Below are positions 48,928 to 58,684 of a DNA stretch of 64,000 nucleotides, in pieces. Below the pieces are notes generated by a model that saw nothing but the letters and a program-made list of their open reading frames with translations, was not told the origin of the DNA and did no database searches. Source of the DNA: Actinokineospora bangkokensis (GTDB lineage: Bacteria; Actinomycetota; Actinomycetes; Mycobacteriales; Pseudonocardiaceae); assembly GCF_001940455.1 (NCBI RefSeq), contig NZ_MKQR01000004.1, positions 5,623 through 69,622 on the forward strand, written 5' to 3'. Numbering within the stretch: position 1 is the stretch's first letter; every line of letters starts with the position of its first letter. Position numbers and translations under genes: made by a program.

Positions 48928-50289
48928 ATGGACGAGCTGCTGTGGGCGGGCGCCGACGCCCAGGCCGAGGCGCTGCGCAAGCGGCAGGTGACCGCGCCTG
49001 ACCTGCTGGAAGCGGTGCTGGACCGGGCCGCCGCGCTGAACCCGGTGCTCAACGCCTTCCGGACGGTGTTCACCGACTCCGCCCGCGAGGCCGCCGCGGC
49101 CGCCCAGCGCCGGATCGACGCGGGCGAGGACGCCCCGCTGCTCGGCGTCCCGGTCGCGGTCAAGGACGACCTGGACGTCACCGGGGACACCACGGCCAAG
49201 GGCGGGCGCCCGCAGTTCCCGCCCGCCGCGGCCGACAGCCCGGTGGTGGCCAACCTGCGCGCGGCGGGCGCGGTGCTCGTCGGCCACACCCTGACCCCCG
49301 AGCGCTGCCTGTGGCCGTTCACCGAGTCGCTGACCTACGGCGCCACCCGCAACCCCTGGGACCCCGCGCGCACCCCGGCGGGCTCCTCCGGCGGGTCCGG
49401 CGCGGCCATCGCCGCGGGCATCGTCGGCGCCGCCACCGGCAGCGACGGCGGCGGTTCCATCCGGCTGCCCGCCGCGGCCAACGGCATCTTCGGCCTCAAG
49501 ACCACCCGCGGCCTGCTCGACCTCGACGAGGGCTGGGAGGGCCTGGGCGTCACCGGCCCGCTCGGGCGCCGGGTGGCCGACGCCGCCCTGCTGCTCGACG
49601 GCATGGCGGGCGGCGGCGACTACCGGGCCGCCGTGGACGCCGACCCCGGGTCGCTGCGCATCGCCCTGGTCTGGCGCGCCCCGACCGGCAGGCCGCCGAT
49701 GGAGGCCGCCTGGCGGGCCGCCGCGACCACCGCCGCCGACCGGCTGCGCGCCCTCGGGCACACCGTCGTCGAGGACGACCCGGGGCTGGGCGCGCGCCCG
49801 TCGCCGCAGTTCGTCGTCCGCTACTTCCGCGGCGTGGCCGCCGACGTCGACCAGCTGCCGCACCCGGAGTGGCTGGAGCCGCGCACCCGCCGCATCGCCG
49901 CGGTCGGCCGCCGCGTCCCCGACCGGGTCCGGGACTGGGCCCGCTCGGCCGAGGCGGGGCTGCACGCCCGGCTCGCGCCGTTCTTCGACCGCTACGACGC
50001 CATCCTGCAGCCGTCGTGGACGAGGACACCGCTGCCGGTCGGGGCCACGCACGGCCGGGGCATGGTCACCACCATGCTCGGCATCCTGCCGGTGATGTCG
50101 TACTTCCCGACCTGGAACGTGCTCGGCATGCCGGTGGCCGCCGTGCCCGTCGACCGAACGCCCGCGGGCATGCCCACCGGGGTCCAGCTCATCGGCCCGC
50201 AGCACTCCGAGCGCAGGCTGCTGTCGCTGGCCGCGCAGTACGAGCGGGCCCACCCATGGGCTGACGAACACCCCGACCTGCCGCGATAG
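48928..50289 (+). CDS. Amidase of the amidase-signature family
   Basis: 453 residues. The Ser-cisSer-Lys triad is present: Lys in GVPVAVKDDLDVTG, the glycine/serine block TPAGSSGGSGAAIAAGI, and the nucleophile Ser in TGSDGGGSIRLPAA. Members hydrolyse linear amides, and GatA is one branch; no gatB or gatC is nearby and the sequence lacks GatA-specific length, so a stand-alone amidase is more likely. Cytosolic. A leaderless promoter precedes it. The following kinase gene is 64 bp away with its own ribosome site. Confidence 0.9.
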   Translation: MDELLWAGADAQAEALRKRQVTAPDLLEAVLDRAAALNPVLNAFRTVFTDSAREAAAAAQRRIDAGEDAPLLGVPVAVKDDLDVTGDTTAKGGRPQFPPAAADSPVVANLRAAGAVLVGHTLTPERCLWPFTESLTYGATRNPWDPARTPAGSSGGSGAAIAAGIVGAATGSDGGGSIRLPAAANGIFGLKTTRGLLDLDEGWEGLGVTGPLGRRVADAALLLDGMAGGGDYRAAVDADPGSLRIALVWRAPTGRPPMEAAWRAAATTAADRLRALGHTVVEDDPGLGARPSPQFVVRYFRGVAADVDQLPHPEWLEPRTRRIAAVGRRVPDRVRDWARSAEAGLHARLAPFFDRYDAILQPSWTRTPLPVGATHGRGMVTTMLGILPVMSYFPTWNVLGMPVAAVPVDRTPAGMPTGVQLIGPQHSERRLLSLAAQYERAHPWADEHPDLPR

Positions 50290-50353
50290 GCGGGCGCAAC
50301 CGGCCGGTGGTGTGGTCAACTGGCCCCGGCCACCGCCGACCGAGGAGCAGCCG

Positions 50354-51184
50354 ATGGACGTCGCCACCCGCATGCGCAACCGCTTCGGTGACGGGGTCCT
50401 GGCCTGGACCGAGGCGCTGCCCGCCCGCTTGGCCCGCCTCGCCGCGCGCTGGGACCTGGAGGTCGGGGAGGCCTTCGCCGACGGCAACTCCGCGGTGACC
50501 CTGCGGGTGCTGCGCGGTGGCGAGCCCGCCGTGCTCAAGGTCTCCCCGGACGTCGACTTCGCCGCCGAGCAGGCCGAGGTGCTCACCGCATGGAGCCCCA
50601 CCGGCCGGGTGCCCCGGCTGCTGGCCGCCGACCGCGCCGAGGGCGCCCTGCTCATGGAGCACGTCGACGGCACCGAGGGCACCTGGCCCGAGCCCGCGGG
50701 GTTCGCCGCGCTGCTGCGCGACCTGCACGGTGCCGTCGACGACCCCGCCGCGGTGGCGCGCAGGCACCTGCGCAGCAAGGACTACGAGGACTTCCCCCGG
50801 TTCACCCCGACCGGCCCGGTGACCGCCGCCCACCTGGCCAGGGCGCGCGAGCGGCGGGTGGCGCTGCTGGCGCGGGAGGCGCCGCTGGTGCTGCTGCACG
50901 GCGACCTGCACGCGGCGAACCTGGTCGACGGCGGCCCCGACCGCGGCGTCGTGGCCATCGACCCCAAGGCCGTCCTCGGCGAGCCGGAGTTCGACGCCGT
51001 CGACTACGTCCTCGACGCCCCCGGCGGCCGCGTCGAGCAGCGCCGCGACGCCCTGCTGGCCGCCTCCGACCTCGACCCCGAGCGGCTCGACGGCTGGTGC
51101 CGGGCGACCGCGGCGGTGATCGCGGTCAGCCGCCTGCGCCGCGGCCTGCCCATCGACGGCCTGCTGGCCTACGGCGACGGCTGA
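50354..51184 (+). CDS. APH(6)-type phosphotransferase (streptomycin 6-kinase/hydroxyurea kinase family)
   Basis: 276 residues from ATG 50354 after GAGGAG; a 14-codon upstream extension has no ribosome site. Kinase-like fold: DGNSAVTLRVLRGGEPAVLKVSPD holds the ATP lysine, VLLHGDLHAANLV gives the Brenner motif with the catalytic Asp, and AIDPKAVLGEPEFDAVDYV the metal-binding Asp. It is close in pattern to APH(6) enzymes that phosphorylate streptomycin, and to broad 'aminoglycoside/hydroxyurea' kinases common in actinomycetes. Antibiotic resistance is possible but not established; many relatives have no known substrate. Confidence 0.85.
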   Translation: MDVATRMRNRFGDGVLAWTEALPARLARLAARWDLEVGEAFADGNSAVTLRVLRGGEPAVLKVSPDVDFAAEQAEVLTAWSPTGRVPRLLAADRAEGALLMEHVDGTEGTWPEPAGFAALLRDLHGAVDDPAAVARRHLRSKDYEDFPRFTPTGPVTAAHLARARERRVALLAREAPLVLLHGDLHAANLVDGGPDRGVVAIDPKAVLGEPEFDAVDYVLDAPGGRVEQRRDALLAASDLDPERLDGWCRATAAVIAVSRLRRGLPIDGLLAYGDG

Positions 51185-51261
51185 GCCCGCCCCGGGGCGG
51201 GGGCGTTACGTTTGTCGCGATCGCGTGGCGCGCGGGCGGCGATGCCGCTTGACTCGCCCCC

Positions 51262-53295
51262 GTGCACATCGATCTCGGCACCCCCACCGGCTACCTGCTC
51301 GCAGCCCTGGCGGCGGTGGTCGTGTGGGAAGCGGTCAAGCCGCACCTGCACAAGGCCAAGTCCCTGACGCCCAGCCGCGCCCTCACCACCTACCGCGCCG
51401 CCCTGCACCGCGCCTACGCCCGCCCCGCGATCGCCTACCTGCCGCCGCCGATCACCCGCGACCCCGCGGTCGGCCCGCTCGACGTGCGCGCCCTCGACCA
51501 GCACACGGTCATCACCGGCCCGCCCGGCGCGGGCAAGACCACCCACCTGCGCCGGATCCTGGCCACCTGGACCGGTGGGCCCGCGCCGGTGCTGCTCGAC
51601 CTCGGCGCGCTCGCCGGGCCGCCCGAGCGGACCTGGCGCGAGCACATCACCGCCCGGCTCGGCGCCGACGGCCACCCCAACCCCGGCCCGTTCGCGCGCC
51701 GGGCGCTGGCCGGGCGCGGCCTCACCGTCCTGCTCGACGGCTACGACGACCTGCCCGCCGAGCTGCGCCCGCGGGTGGTCCAGTCCATCCGGGCCTTCGC
51801 CACCCGCTACCCGAGGTGCAAGCTGGTGGTCGCCAGCCGCTCGGACGCCCCGATCCTCGACGGCGCCACCACCACGGCCGTGCCGCCGCTCACCGACGCC
51901 GAGATCCGCCGCTTCTGCGCCGGGATCAAGGACCCCGACCTGCTCAAACCGCTGCGGGACAACCCGCGCGCGCTGCGGCTGGTGCGCACCCCGCTGCTGC
52001 TCAGCCTCTACGCCGCCTACCCCGAGGCACCCGCGCCCACCTCGCGCGCCGCCTTCTACACCCGCGTGCTCAAGGCCAGGCTCGACGAGTGCCCCGACCC
52101 CGGTGCCACCCTCGACGTCCTCATCGGACACGCGCTCGGCGGCCCCGCCCCGGACGACGACGCCGCGGGCCTGCTCGCCCCCGGCGGTGGCTTCGCCGTC
52201 CCCGGCCTGCGCGACCACCTCGCGGCGCTGGGCCTGCGCGCCGACCGCGACGGGCTGGTCGAGCGGTACAAGGCCGACCCCGACGGCACCCGCGACACCG
52301 TGCTGTCCTGGTGCGGGGCGGTGGGCACCCAGGCGGGCCCGCTGATCGAGGACGTCTTCGCCCTGGACCCGGTGCTCGCCCTGGAGTGCCTGCCCGAGGC
52401 CAGGACCCTCGACATCGCCGTCGCGGACCGGATCACCGACCACTTCCGCGCCACCCTGGCCCCCGACACCGACCCGCGGGTGCTGCGCGCGCTGGGCGGC
52501 CTGGCCGCCGACCCGCGCCCGCGCGGCCAGGTCGTCCTGGCCTTCCTCATCACCGCGGCCCAGGGCGGCAACCCGGCCGCCTGCCACGCCCTCGCCGCCT
52601 CCGGCCTGCCCCGGGCGGCCAAGCTGCTGGCCGACCGCCGCCACCTCACCACCCTGGCCACCATGGGCGACGCGGCCGTCCCCGCCCTGCTCGGCGTCCT
52701 CGACCGCCCCGACCCGCTGCCGGTGGTCGACGCGCTGGCCGCCACCCCCTCCGCGGTCCCGGTGCTGGTGGGCCTGCTCGACCGCGACGACCTCGCCCAG
52801 CGGGCCGCGGAGCACCTGGCCGCCGTCCCCGACCTGCCGCCGGAGGTGGCCGAGCGGGTCGCGCGGGTGCTGGGCACCCCGGAGGTCGAGCCCGCCGCGC
52901 GCCGCCGCCGCGCCCGGTGGCCCCTGCGCGCCCTGGTCACCGCGATGGCGCTGGTGACGGCGGGGGAGGCGGTCGGCGGCGCGCTGCTGGTGGGCGCCGA
53001 CTGGCTCGGGCTGCTGCTGGTGCTGCTCGTGGTGCTGGCCTCGGTGGTGGAGGCGGTCGCGATGGCCGGGCGGCCGCGGACGGGTCCCCTGGCGGCGTTC
53101 CTGGTGCCGGTGGTCGCGGCGGCGCCGTACGCCGGTCCCTGGGTGTCCGCGGGCACGGCGCTCGTCCTCGTCGCCCTGGCCGCGGTCGCGATCCGCACCA
53201 GCAGGCGGCGTGCCCCCGGCCCGCCGCCCGGCGCGGTGCCGGAGCGGGCCCCGCAGGCCCGCGCCGGTCAGGCGAAGGCGCCGACGGCCAGGTAG
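51262..53295 (+). CDS. Membrane-anchored NACHT-type STAND NTPase with HEAT-like repeats
   Basis: 677 residues. An N-terminal membrane helix (YLLAALAAVVVWEAV) is followed by a NACHT NTPase: Walker A GPPGAGKTT (86-94), Walker B-type LTVLLDGYDDLP (155-165), sensor VVASRSD (189-195), and helical lid with RTPLLLSLYAAYP. An alpha-helical repeat region (about 360-535, e.g. DAAVPALLGVLDRPDPLPVVDAL) resembles HEAT repeats and would be the sensor. Three to four C-terminal helices (LVTAMALVTAGEAVGG, LGLLLVLLVVLASVVEAV, FLVPVVAAAPYAG, ALVLVALAAVAI) could be a membrane effector. Bacterial NACHT proteins are known in antiphage defence; no other defence gene adjoins, so that role is inferred. The 3' end overlaps the convergent gene by 28 bp. 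Confidence 0.82.
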   Translation: MHIDLGTPTGYLLAALAAVVVWEAVKPHLHKAKSLTPSRALTTYRAALHRAYARPAIAYLPPPITRDPAVGPLDVRALDQHTVITGPPGAGKTTHLRRILATWTGGPAPVLLDLGALAGPPERTWREHITARLGADGHPNPGPFARRALAGRGLTVLLDGYDDLPAELRPRVVQSIRAFATRYPRCKLVVASRSDAPILDGATTTAVPPLTDAEIRRFCAGIKDPDLLKPLRDNPRALRLVRTPLLLSLYAAYPEAPAPTSRAAFYTRVLKARLDECPDPGATLDVLIGHALGGPAPDDDAAGLLAPGGGFAVPGLRDHLAALGLRADRDGLVERYKADPDGTRDTVLSWCGAVGTQAGPLIEDVFALDPVLALECLPEARTLDIAVADRITDHFRATLAPDTDPRVLRALGGLAADPRPRGQVVLAFLITAAQGGNPAACHALAASGLPRAAKLLADRRHLTTLATMGDAAVPALLGVLDRPDPLPVVDALAATPSAVPVLVGLLDRDDLAQRAAEHLAAVPDLPPEVAERVARVLGTPEVEPAARRRRARWPLRALVTAMALVTAGEAVGGALLVGADWLGLLLVLLVVLASVVEAVAMAGRPRTGPLAAFLVPVVAAAPYAGPWVSAGTALVLVALAAVAIRTSRRRAPGPPPGAVPERAPQARAGQAKAPTAR

Positions 53296-54287
53296 GCGGC
53301 GAAGGTGCCGAGCCAGTGCTCGGCGGCGTAGCCGTAGCCGAACACGTACTGCCACCCGGTCTGCCGGTGCGCCTCGGCGGCGTCGGCGGCCAGGGCGGCG
53401 CAGCGGTGCCCCGGCCCCAGCGCGGCCGCGATGCCCGCCCAGCACCAGGCCCGCGACAGCGCCAGGCCCGCCAGGTGCGAGCCGTGCGGGTCGGCGGGCG
53501 CGTCGACCTCCACCGGGGTGCGCAGCACGGCCCAGCGCGGGCGGGTCAGGTCGGGCAGGAAGGCGTCGAACCAGGCCTCGAACTCCTGCGCCGAGAGCAC
53601 CCGGCGCATCAGGTCGGCCTCGGTGAGCCCGGGGGAGAGGAAGTCCGCCGCGTCCGGCTCGTAGGCGCCGTAGTCGGTGTCGAGCAGGTAGAAGCGGTGG
53701 GCGGCGGTGGCGCAGGCCGCGGCCAGCTCCTCGTCGCCGACGGCCCGGGCGGCGTCGAGCGCCAGGCACAGCGCGAAGGCGGTGTTGGTGTGCGTGCCCA
53801 CCCGCACGGGTCTGCGCGCCGAGGTCAACCACTCGACCCACCGGGTGCGCACCGCCGACACCAGCGGCCACAGGGTCTGCGCCCAGCGCGCGCCGCCGTC
53901 CCAGGTGCGCAGCTCCGAGTCGAGCACCAGCAGCCACGCCCAGCCGTACGGGCGCTCCCAGTGCGCGCCCTCGGGCCGGAGGAAGAAGTCGGCCTCGGTC
54001 TGGGCGTTGGCCACCGTGATGAGCTCGTCGAGGGTGGCGCGGGCCCGCTCGGCGGACGGTGACCCGGGGTGCAGGCGCAGCATGCGGACGGCGAGCCACG
54101 TCTGGTGCACGCAGGAGTGCCAGTCGTAGGAGCCCGCGAACACCGGGTGGAGTTCGCGGTGGGGTATCAGGTCGGCCGGGGACTCGACGAGGCGGATCCA
54201 GTGGATCGGGTACTCGCGGCGGAGGTTGTCGGTGGCGGTGGCCAGCAACCGGTCGGCGGTGGTGGGGTCCAGGGTCAGCTCGGGCAT
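53268..54287 (-). CDS. DUF2891 family protein
   Basis: 339 residues from ATG 54287 (AGGA ahead); the longer frame lacks a ribosome site. The family hallmark HPVFAGSYDWHSCVHQTWLAVRMLRL is near residue 48. Further conserved segments follow: ERPYGWAWLL, GTHTNTAFAL, LDTDYGAYEPDAADFLSP, and a closing DPHGSHLAGLALSRAWCW. The all-helical toroid pattern suggests an (alpha/alpha)6-barrel, with His/Trp/Glu residues that could form a sugar- or lyase-type site, but no activity is known for DUF2891. Divergent from aroG. Confidence 0.85.
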   Translation of the reverse strand: MPELTLDPTTADRLLATATDNLRREYPIHWIRLVESPADLIPHRELHPVFAGSYDWHSCVHQTWLAVRMLRLHPGSPSAERARATLDELITVANAQTEADFFLRPEGAHWERPYGWAWLLVLDSELRTWDGGARWAQTLWPLVSAVRTRWVEWLTSARRPVRVGTHTNTAFALCLALDAARAVGDEELAAACATAAHRFYLLDTDYGAYEPDAADFLSPGLTEADLMRRVLSAQEFEAWFDAFLPDLTRPRWAVLRTPVEVDAPADPHGSHLAGLALSRAWCWAGIAAALGPGHRCAALAADAAEAHRQTGWQYVFGYGYAAEHWLGTFAAYLAVGAFA

Positions 54288-54411
54288 TGGCGCATCCTGC
54301 CTTGTGCAAAGTGCACAGTCAGCCGGTACCGGCGCCCGGTACCACGCACCAGACGCGTCGTCCACATCGTGGAACAGCTGTCCCGGTTCCGGGCAGGTCC
54401 CGCGCACCTTC

Positions 54412-55812
<1,401 letters not shown>

Positions 55813-55829
55813 TACCCCCCGCGCCGTGA

Positions 55830-55863
55830 CCAGGGGCCGCTCCCACCCGGGGGCGGCCCCTGG
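55830..55863. terminator. Hairpin between convergent aroG and pknL
   Basis: CCAGGGGCCGC (55830-55840) pairs with GCGGCCCCTGG (55853-55863), an 11-bp perfect stem with a 12-nt loop that can extend by three G-C pairs. It can serve both directions. Confidence 0.75.
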
Positions 55864-55905
55864 TGCGTCCGGGGCCCGGCACCGGCCGAGCCCCGGGCCG
55901 CGGGC

Positions 55906-58098
55906 TCAGCCGAAGAAGGCGAAGACGGTGATCTCCGTGCCCTGGGCCACCCGGGAGCCCGCGCCCGGGCTCTGGGTGAAGATGCGGCCGTTGTCGCCGG
56001 AGGGCAGTTGCAGCTTCAGCGACAGGCCCAGCTGCTGGAGCAGGGCGCGCGCCTCCCCGACCGTCTTCTGGTTCAGGTCGGGCACCGTCACCGCGTTGGA
56101 CAGGGTCACGTAGACCCGCTTGTCCCCGTCGGCCTCCACCTGGGTGCCCTGGGCGGGGGTGGTCTTGATGACCCGCCCGGTGTCCACGGCGTCGGAGAAC
56201 TCGGCCGGGGCGTCGAAGGGCTGGAAGCCCGCCGAGGTGAGCAGCTGGTAGGCCTCGTCCCTGGTCTTGTTGCGGACGTCGGGGACGGGCTTGGGGGCGG
56301 GGCCCTTGCTCAGCACGACGACGACGCGCTGGCCGATGTCGACCTGGGTGCCCGAGGGCGGCTCCAGCCGGATGACGGTGCCCTTGGCGACCTTGTCGTC
56401 GTAGGCGTTCTTGCCGTCGTCGCGCTGGGGCTGGAGCTCGGCGTCGCGCAGGGTCTGCTCGGCCTGGTCGGGGGAGGTGCCGGGGGTGATGTCGGGGACC
56501 ACGGGCTTGCCCTTGGAGACCACGATCTCCACCTGGTCGCCGCGCAGCAGCTCCGCGCCCTCGCCGGGGTCGGTGGAGATGACCCGGCCCGCCTCCACCG
56601 AGTTGTCCCGCACGGAGGTGAGCTTGGGGGTCAGGCCCGCGTCGCGCACGGCCTGCTCCGCCGCCGACGCCTGCTGCCCCACCAGGCGGGGGACGTCGGT
56701 GTAGCGGCCCGCGGAGAACCACCAGATCCCAGTCGCCAGCACGGCCACCGCCAGCACGCCCGCGATCACCGGGACGAGCCAGCGCGGCCTGCGCCGCCGG
56801 GGCTGGGCCTGCGCGGGGTGGGCGCCGGTCTGCGGGGGCGGCGGCCCCGCCGGGGGCAGCGGCTGGGGACCGCTCGGCGGGTACTGGGTGGCCTGCTGGC
56901 GCTCGGCCACCCGCTCCAAGTCCGAGCGCAGCATGGCCCGGGTGCCCTGCGGCCCCGCGGCGCTGTAGCCCGCGGGCACCACCGGGCGCACCACGGTGGC
57001 GCCCTGCGGCGCGGGGGCAGGCACCGGGCGCACGCGCACGGTGGCCTCCGGGTCGACGTCTTCGGTCGGCCACTGCGCGGGCGCCCCGGCGGGCGGCGTG
57101 GCGGGCACGATGGCGGTCTCCACCGCGTCCTGGCCGTCGTGCACCTGCGCCGGGTCCGCCTGCACCGGCAGCACGCCGGAGGCGGTGCCCACGTCCGGCC
57201 CCGGCAGCTCCTCGACGGGCAGCGGGGTGGGCACCGGCACGCGCATCCTGGGGAGGTTCAGCGCGGTGCGCACGTGCTGGAGCTCCACCAGGAACCCGGC
57301 GCCGTCGGCCGGGCGGGCCTCGGGGTCGCGCCGGGTGCAGCGCACCACCAGGTCGTCGAGCAGCGGCGGCACCCCGTGGGCGGACCCGCTCGGCGCCGGG
57401 ACGTCGTCGTTGACGTGCCGGTAGGCCACCGACAGCGCGTTCTCGCCGCGGTAGGGGGCGGCGCCGGTCAGCATCTCGTAGAGCAGGATCCCCGAGGAGT
57501 AGACGTCGCCCCGGGAGGTGGCCGCGCCGGTGGTCACCTGCTCGGGGGACAGGTAGGACACCGTGCCGAGGATGACGCTGCTCTTGGTCGTCCCGGGCGA
57601 GTGGATGGCCCGGACCAGGCCGAAGTCGGCGACCTTGACGACCCCGCCGGTGCCGATGAGCACGTTCTCCGGCTTGACGTCGCGGTGGATCAGGCCCGCC
57701 CGGTGCGCCGCGGACAGCGCCGAGAGCACCGGCTCCATGATCGACACCGCCAGCGGGGCGGGCAGCGCCCCGCGCTCGGCCAGCAGGTCGCGCAGCGTGC
57801 CGCCCTGCACCAGCTCCATCACCAGGAAGACGTGGTCGCCGTCGAGGCCCTGGTCGTGCACGGCCACCACATTCGGGTGGTGGATCTTGGCCGCCGAGCG
57901 CGCCTCCCGCTCGAACCGCTCGACGAAGGCCGGGTCGGCGGCGAACCGCGGGTCCATGACCTTGATCGCCACCGGGCGGTCCAGCCGGGTGTCCAAGCCC
58001 CGGTAGACCGACGACATCCCGCCGTGCGCGAGCAGCGCGTCCACGCGGTAGCGCTGCTCCAGCAGCCTCCCGATCAACGCCGACCCCTTCGCCTCCAC
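55906..58098 (-). CDS. pknL: Membrane Ser/Thr protein kinase PknL with four PASTA domains
   Basis: 730 residues. The kinase domain (about 15-275) is complete: Lys46 (AIKVM), Glu65, HRDVKPENVL with Asp140, DFG at 158-160, and a GTVSYLSPEQ activation segment. The nucleotide loop is slightly weak (LLAHGGMSSVY, first Gly missing). A Pro-rich juxtamembrane linker leads to one helix (WLVPVIAGVLAVAVLATGIWWF, about 440-460). Four extracellular PASTA units follow (TDVPRLVGQQASAAEQ, VVPDITPGTSPDQAE, PVPDVRNKTRDEAY, TVPDLNQKTVGEAR), which bind peptidoglycan fragments. As in M. tuberculosis it is divergent from its Rv2175c-like substrate, but the mycobacterial PknL has no PASTA array. Confidence 0.95.
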   Translation of the reverse strand: MEAKGSALIGRLLEQRYRVDALLAHGGMSSVYRGLDTRLDRPVAIKVMDPRFAADPAFVERFEREARSAAKIHHPNVVAVHDQGLDGDHVFLVMELVQGGTLRDLLAERGALPAPLAVSIMEPVLSALSAAHRAGLIHRDVKPENVLIGTGGVVKVADFGLVRAIHSPGTTKSSVILGTVSYLSPEQVTTGAATSRGDVYSSGILLYEMLTGAAPYRGENALSVAYRHVNDDVPAPSGSAHGVPPLLDDLVVRCTRRDPEARPADGAGFLVELQHVRTALNLPRMRVPVPTPLPVEELPGPDVGTASGVLPVQADPAQVHDGQDAVETAIVPATPPAGAPAQWPTEDVDPEATVRVRPVPAPAPQGATVVRPVVPAGYSAAGPQGTRAMLRSDLERVAERQQATQYPPSGPQPLPPAGPPPPQTGAHPAQAQPRRRRPRWLVPVIAGVLAVAVLATGIWWFSAGRYTDVPRLVGQQASAAEQAVRDAGLTPKLTSVRDNSVEAGRVISTDPGEGAELLRGDQVEIVVSKGKPVVPDITPGTSPDQAEQTLRDAELQPQRDDGKNAYDDKVAKGTVIRLEPPSGTQVDIGQRVVVVLSKGPAPKPVPDVRNKTRDEAYQLLTSAGFQPFDAPAEFSDAVDTGRVIKTTPAQGTQVEADGDKRVYVTLSNAVTVPDLNQKTVGEARALLQQLGLSLKLQLPSGDNGRIFTQSPGAGSRVAQGTEITVFAFFG

Positions 58099-58106
58099 GG
58101 TGCCCG

Positions 58107-58112
58107 ATCGTA
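58107..58112 (-). promoter_or_regulatory. -10 box of pknL (leaderless)
   Basis: On the minus strand TACGAT stands 8 nt before the GTG at 58098 with no ribosome site. Confidence 0.6.
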
Positions 58113-58201
58113 CGGAGCCCTGCTCGCCCGCGTGCCCGGCCCCGGGGAACTGTGACCCACCCGGGCACCGGCGCCCGCTCGGGCGGCCCGACCGGGTGTG
58201 G

Positions 58202-58207
58202 CAACCT
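58202..58207 (+). promoter_or_regulatory. -10 box of the Rv2175c-like gene (leaderless)
   Basis: CAACCT with 7 nt to the GTG at 58215; the first base departs from TANNNT, so this is weaker than its peers. Confidence 0.4.
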
Positions 58208-58214
58208 TGCCCGG

Positions 58215-58583
58215 GTGAGCTCCGTACCAGCCGCTTCCGCCGCCGCCCTCGCCGAGGGCGTGGACCTGCTGCCCCTGCCCGACGTCGCCGACCGGCTCGG
58301 CCTGCCCATCAGCCGCGTGCACCAGCTGCTGCGCGAGCGCGGCCTGCTCGCCGTGCGGGTCAGCGGCAAGCTCGTCGTGCCCGCCGACTTCCTCGACGGC
58401 GACGCCGTCGTCAAGGGCCTGGGCGGGACCATCACCGTGCTCAACGACTCCGGCTTCAGCCCGGACGAGACGCTGCGCTGGCTCTACGCCGCCGACGACA
58501 CCCTGCCCGGGCGCCCCATCGACGCCCTGCGCGGCGACCGGGGCCGCGAGGTCAAGCGCCGCGCGCAAGCGCTGGCGTTCTAG
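58215..58583 (+). CDS. Rv2175c-like winged-helix DNA-binding protein, PknL substrate
   Basis: 122 residues from GTG 58215. A helix-turn-helix of the MerR/excisionase type (LLPLPDVADRLGLPISRVHQLLRERGLLAVRVSGKLVVPADFL) is followed by a helical C-terminal domain (GTITVLNDSGFSPDETLRWLYAAD). The M. tuberculosis homologue binds DNA and is phosphorylated by the divergently encoded PknL, which abolishes binding. The same layout here suggests the same circuit. Thr/Ser residues at the N-terminus (VSSVPAAS) are candidates for phosphorylation. Confidence 0.93.
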   Translation: MSSVPAASAAALAEGVDLLPLPDVADRLGLPISRVHQLLRERGLLAVRVSGKLVVPADFLDGDAVVKGLGGTITVLNDSGFSPDETLRWLYAADDTLPGRPIDALRGDRGREVKRRAQALAF

Positions 58584-58593
58584 GGCTCCACCG

Positions 58594-58650
58594 ACCCGCC
58601 ACCCGCCCCCGCCGTCCCGACCCGGCACGACGACGGACGAGCTGACGCCG
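58594..58650. repeat. Dispersed intergenic repeat, shortened copy
   Basis: Matches the two blocks of the 37.0-kb copy (ACCCGCCACCC... and ...ACGAGCTGACGCCG), joined directly at CGGCAC. The about 50 bp lying between the two CGGCAC repeats in the longer copy are absent. It occupies the 101-bp space between the convergent Rv2175c-like and lipoprotein genes. Confidence 0.65.
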
Positions 58651-58684
58651 ACCCCCTGGTGGGACACCGCCCCGGGACTCCGGC

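Noticed and set aside
48928-50289. GatA subunit of Glu-tRNA amidotransferase
   Set aside because: No gatB/gatC nearby and stand-alone leaderless gene; general amidase is safer.
50354-51184. Definite streptomycin-resistance gene
   Set aside because: The family match is good, but many actinomycete members have no tested substrate and there is no antibiotic cluster around it.
51225-54062. 945-codon frame overlapping the NACHT gene
   Set aside because: Arg/Pro/Ala-rich shadow in another frame; the NACHT motifs are in the frame starting at 51262.
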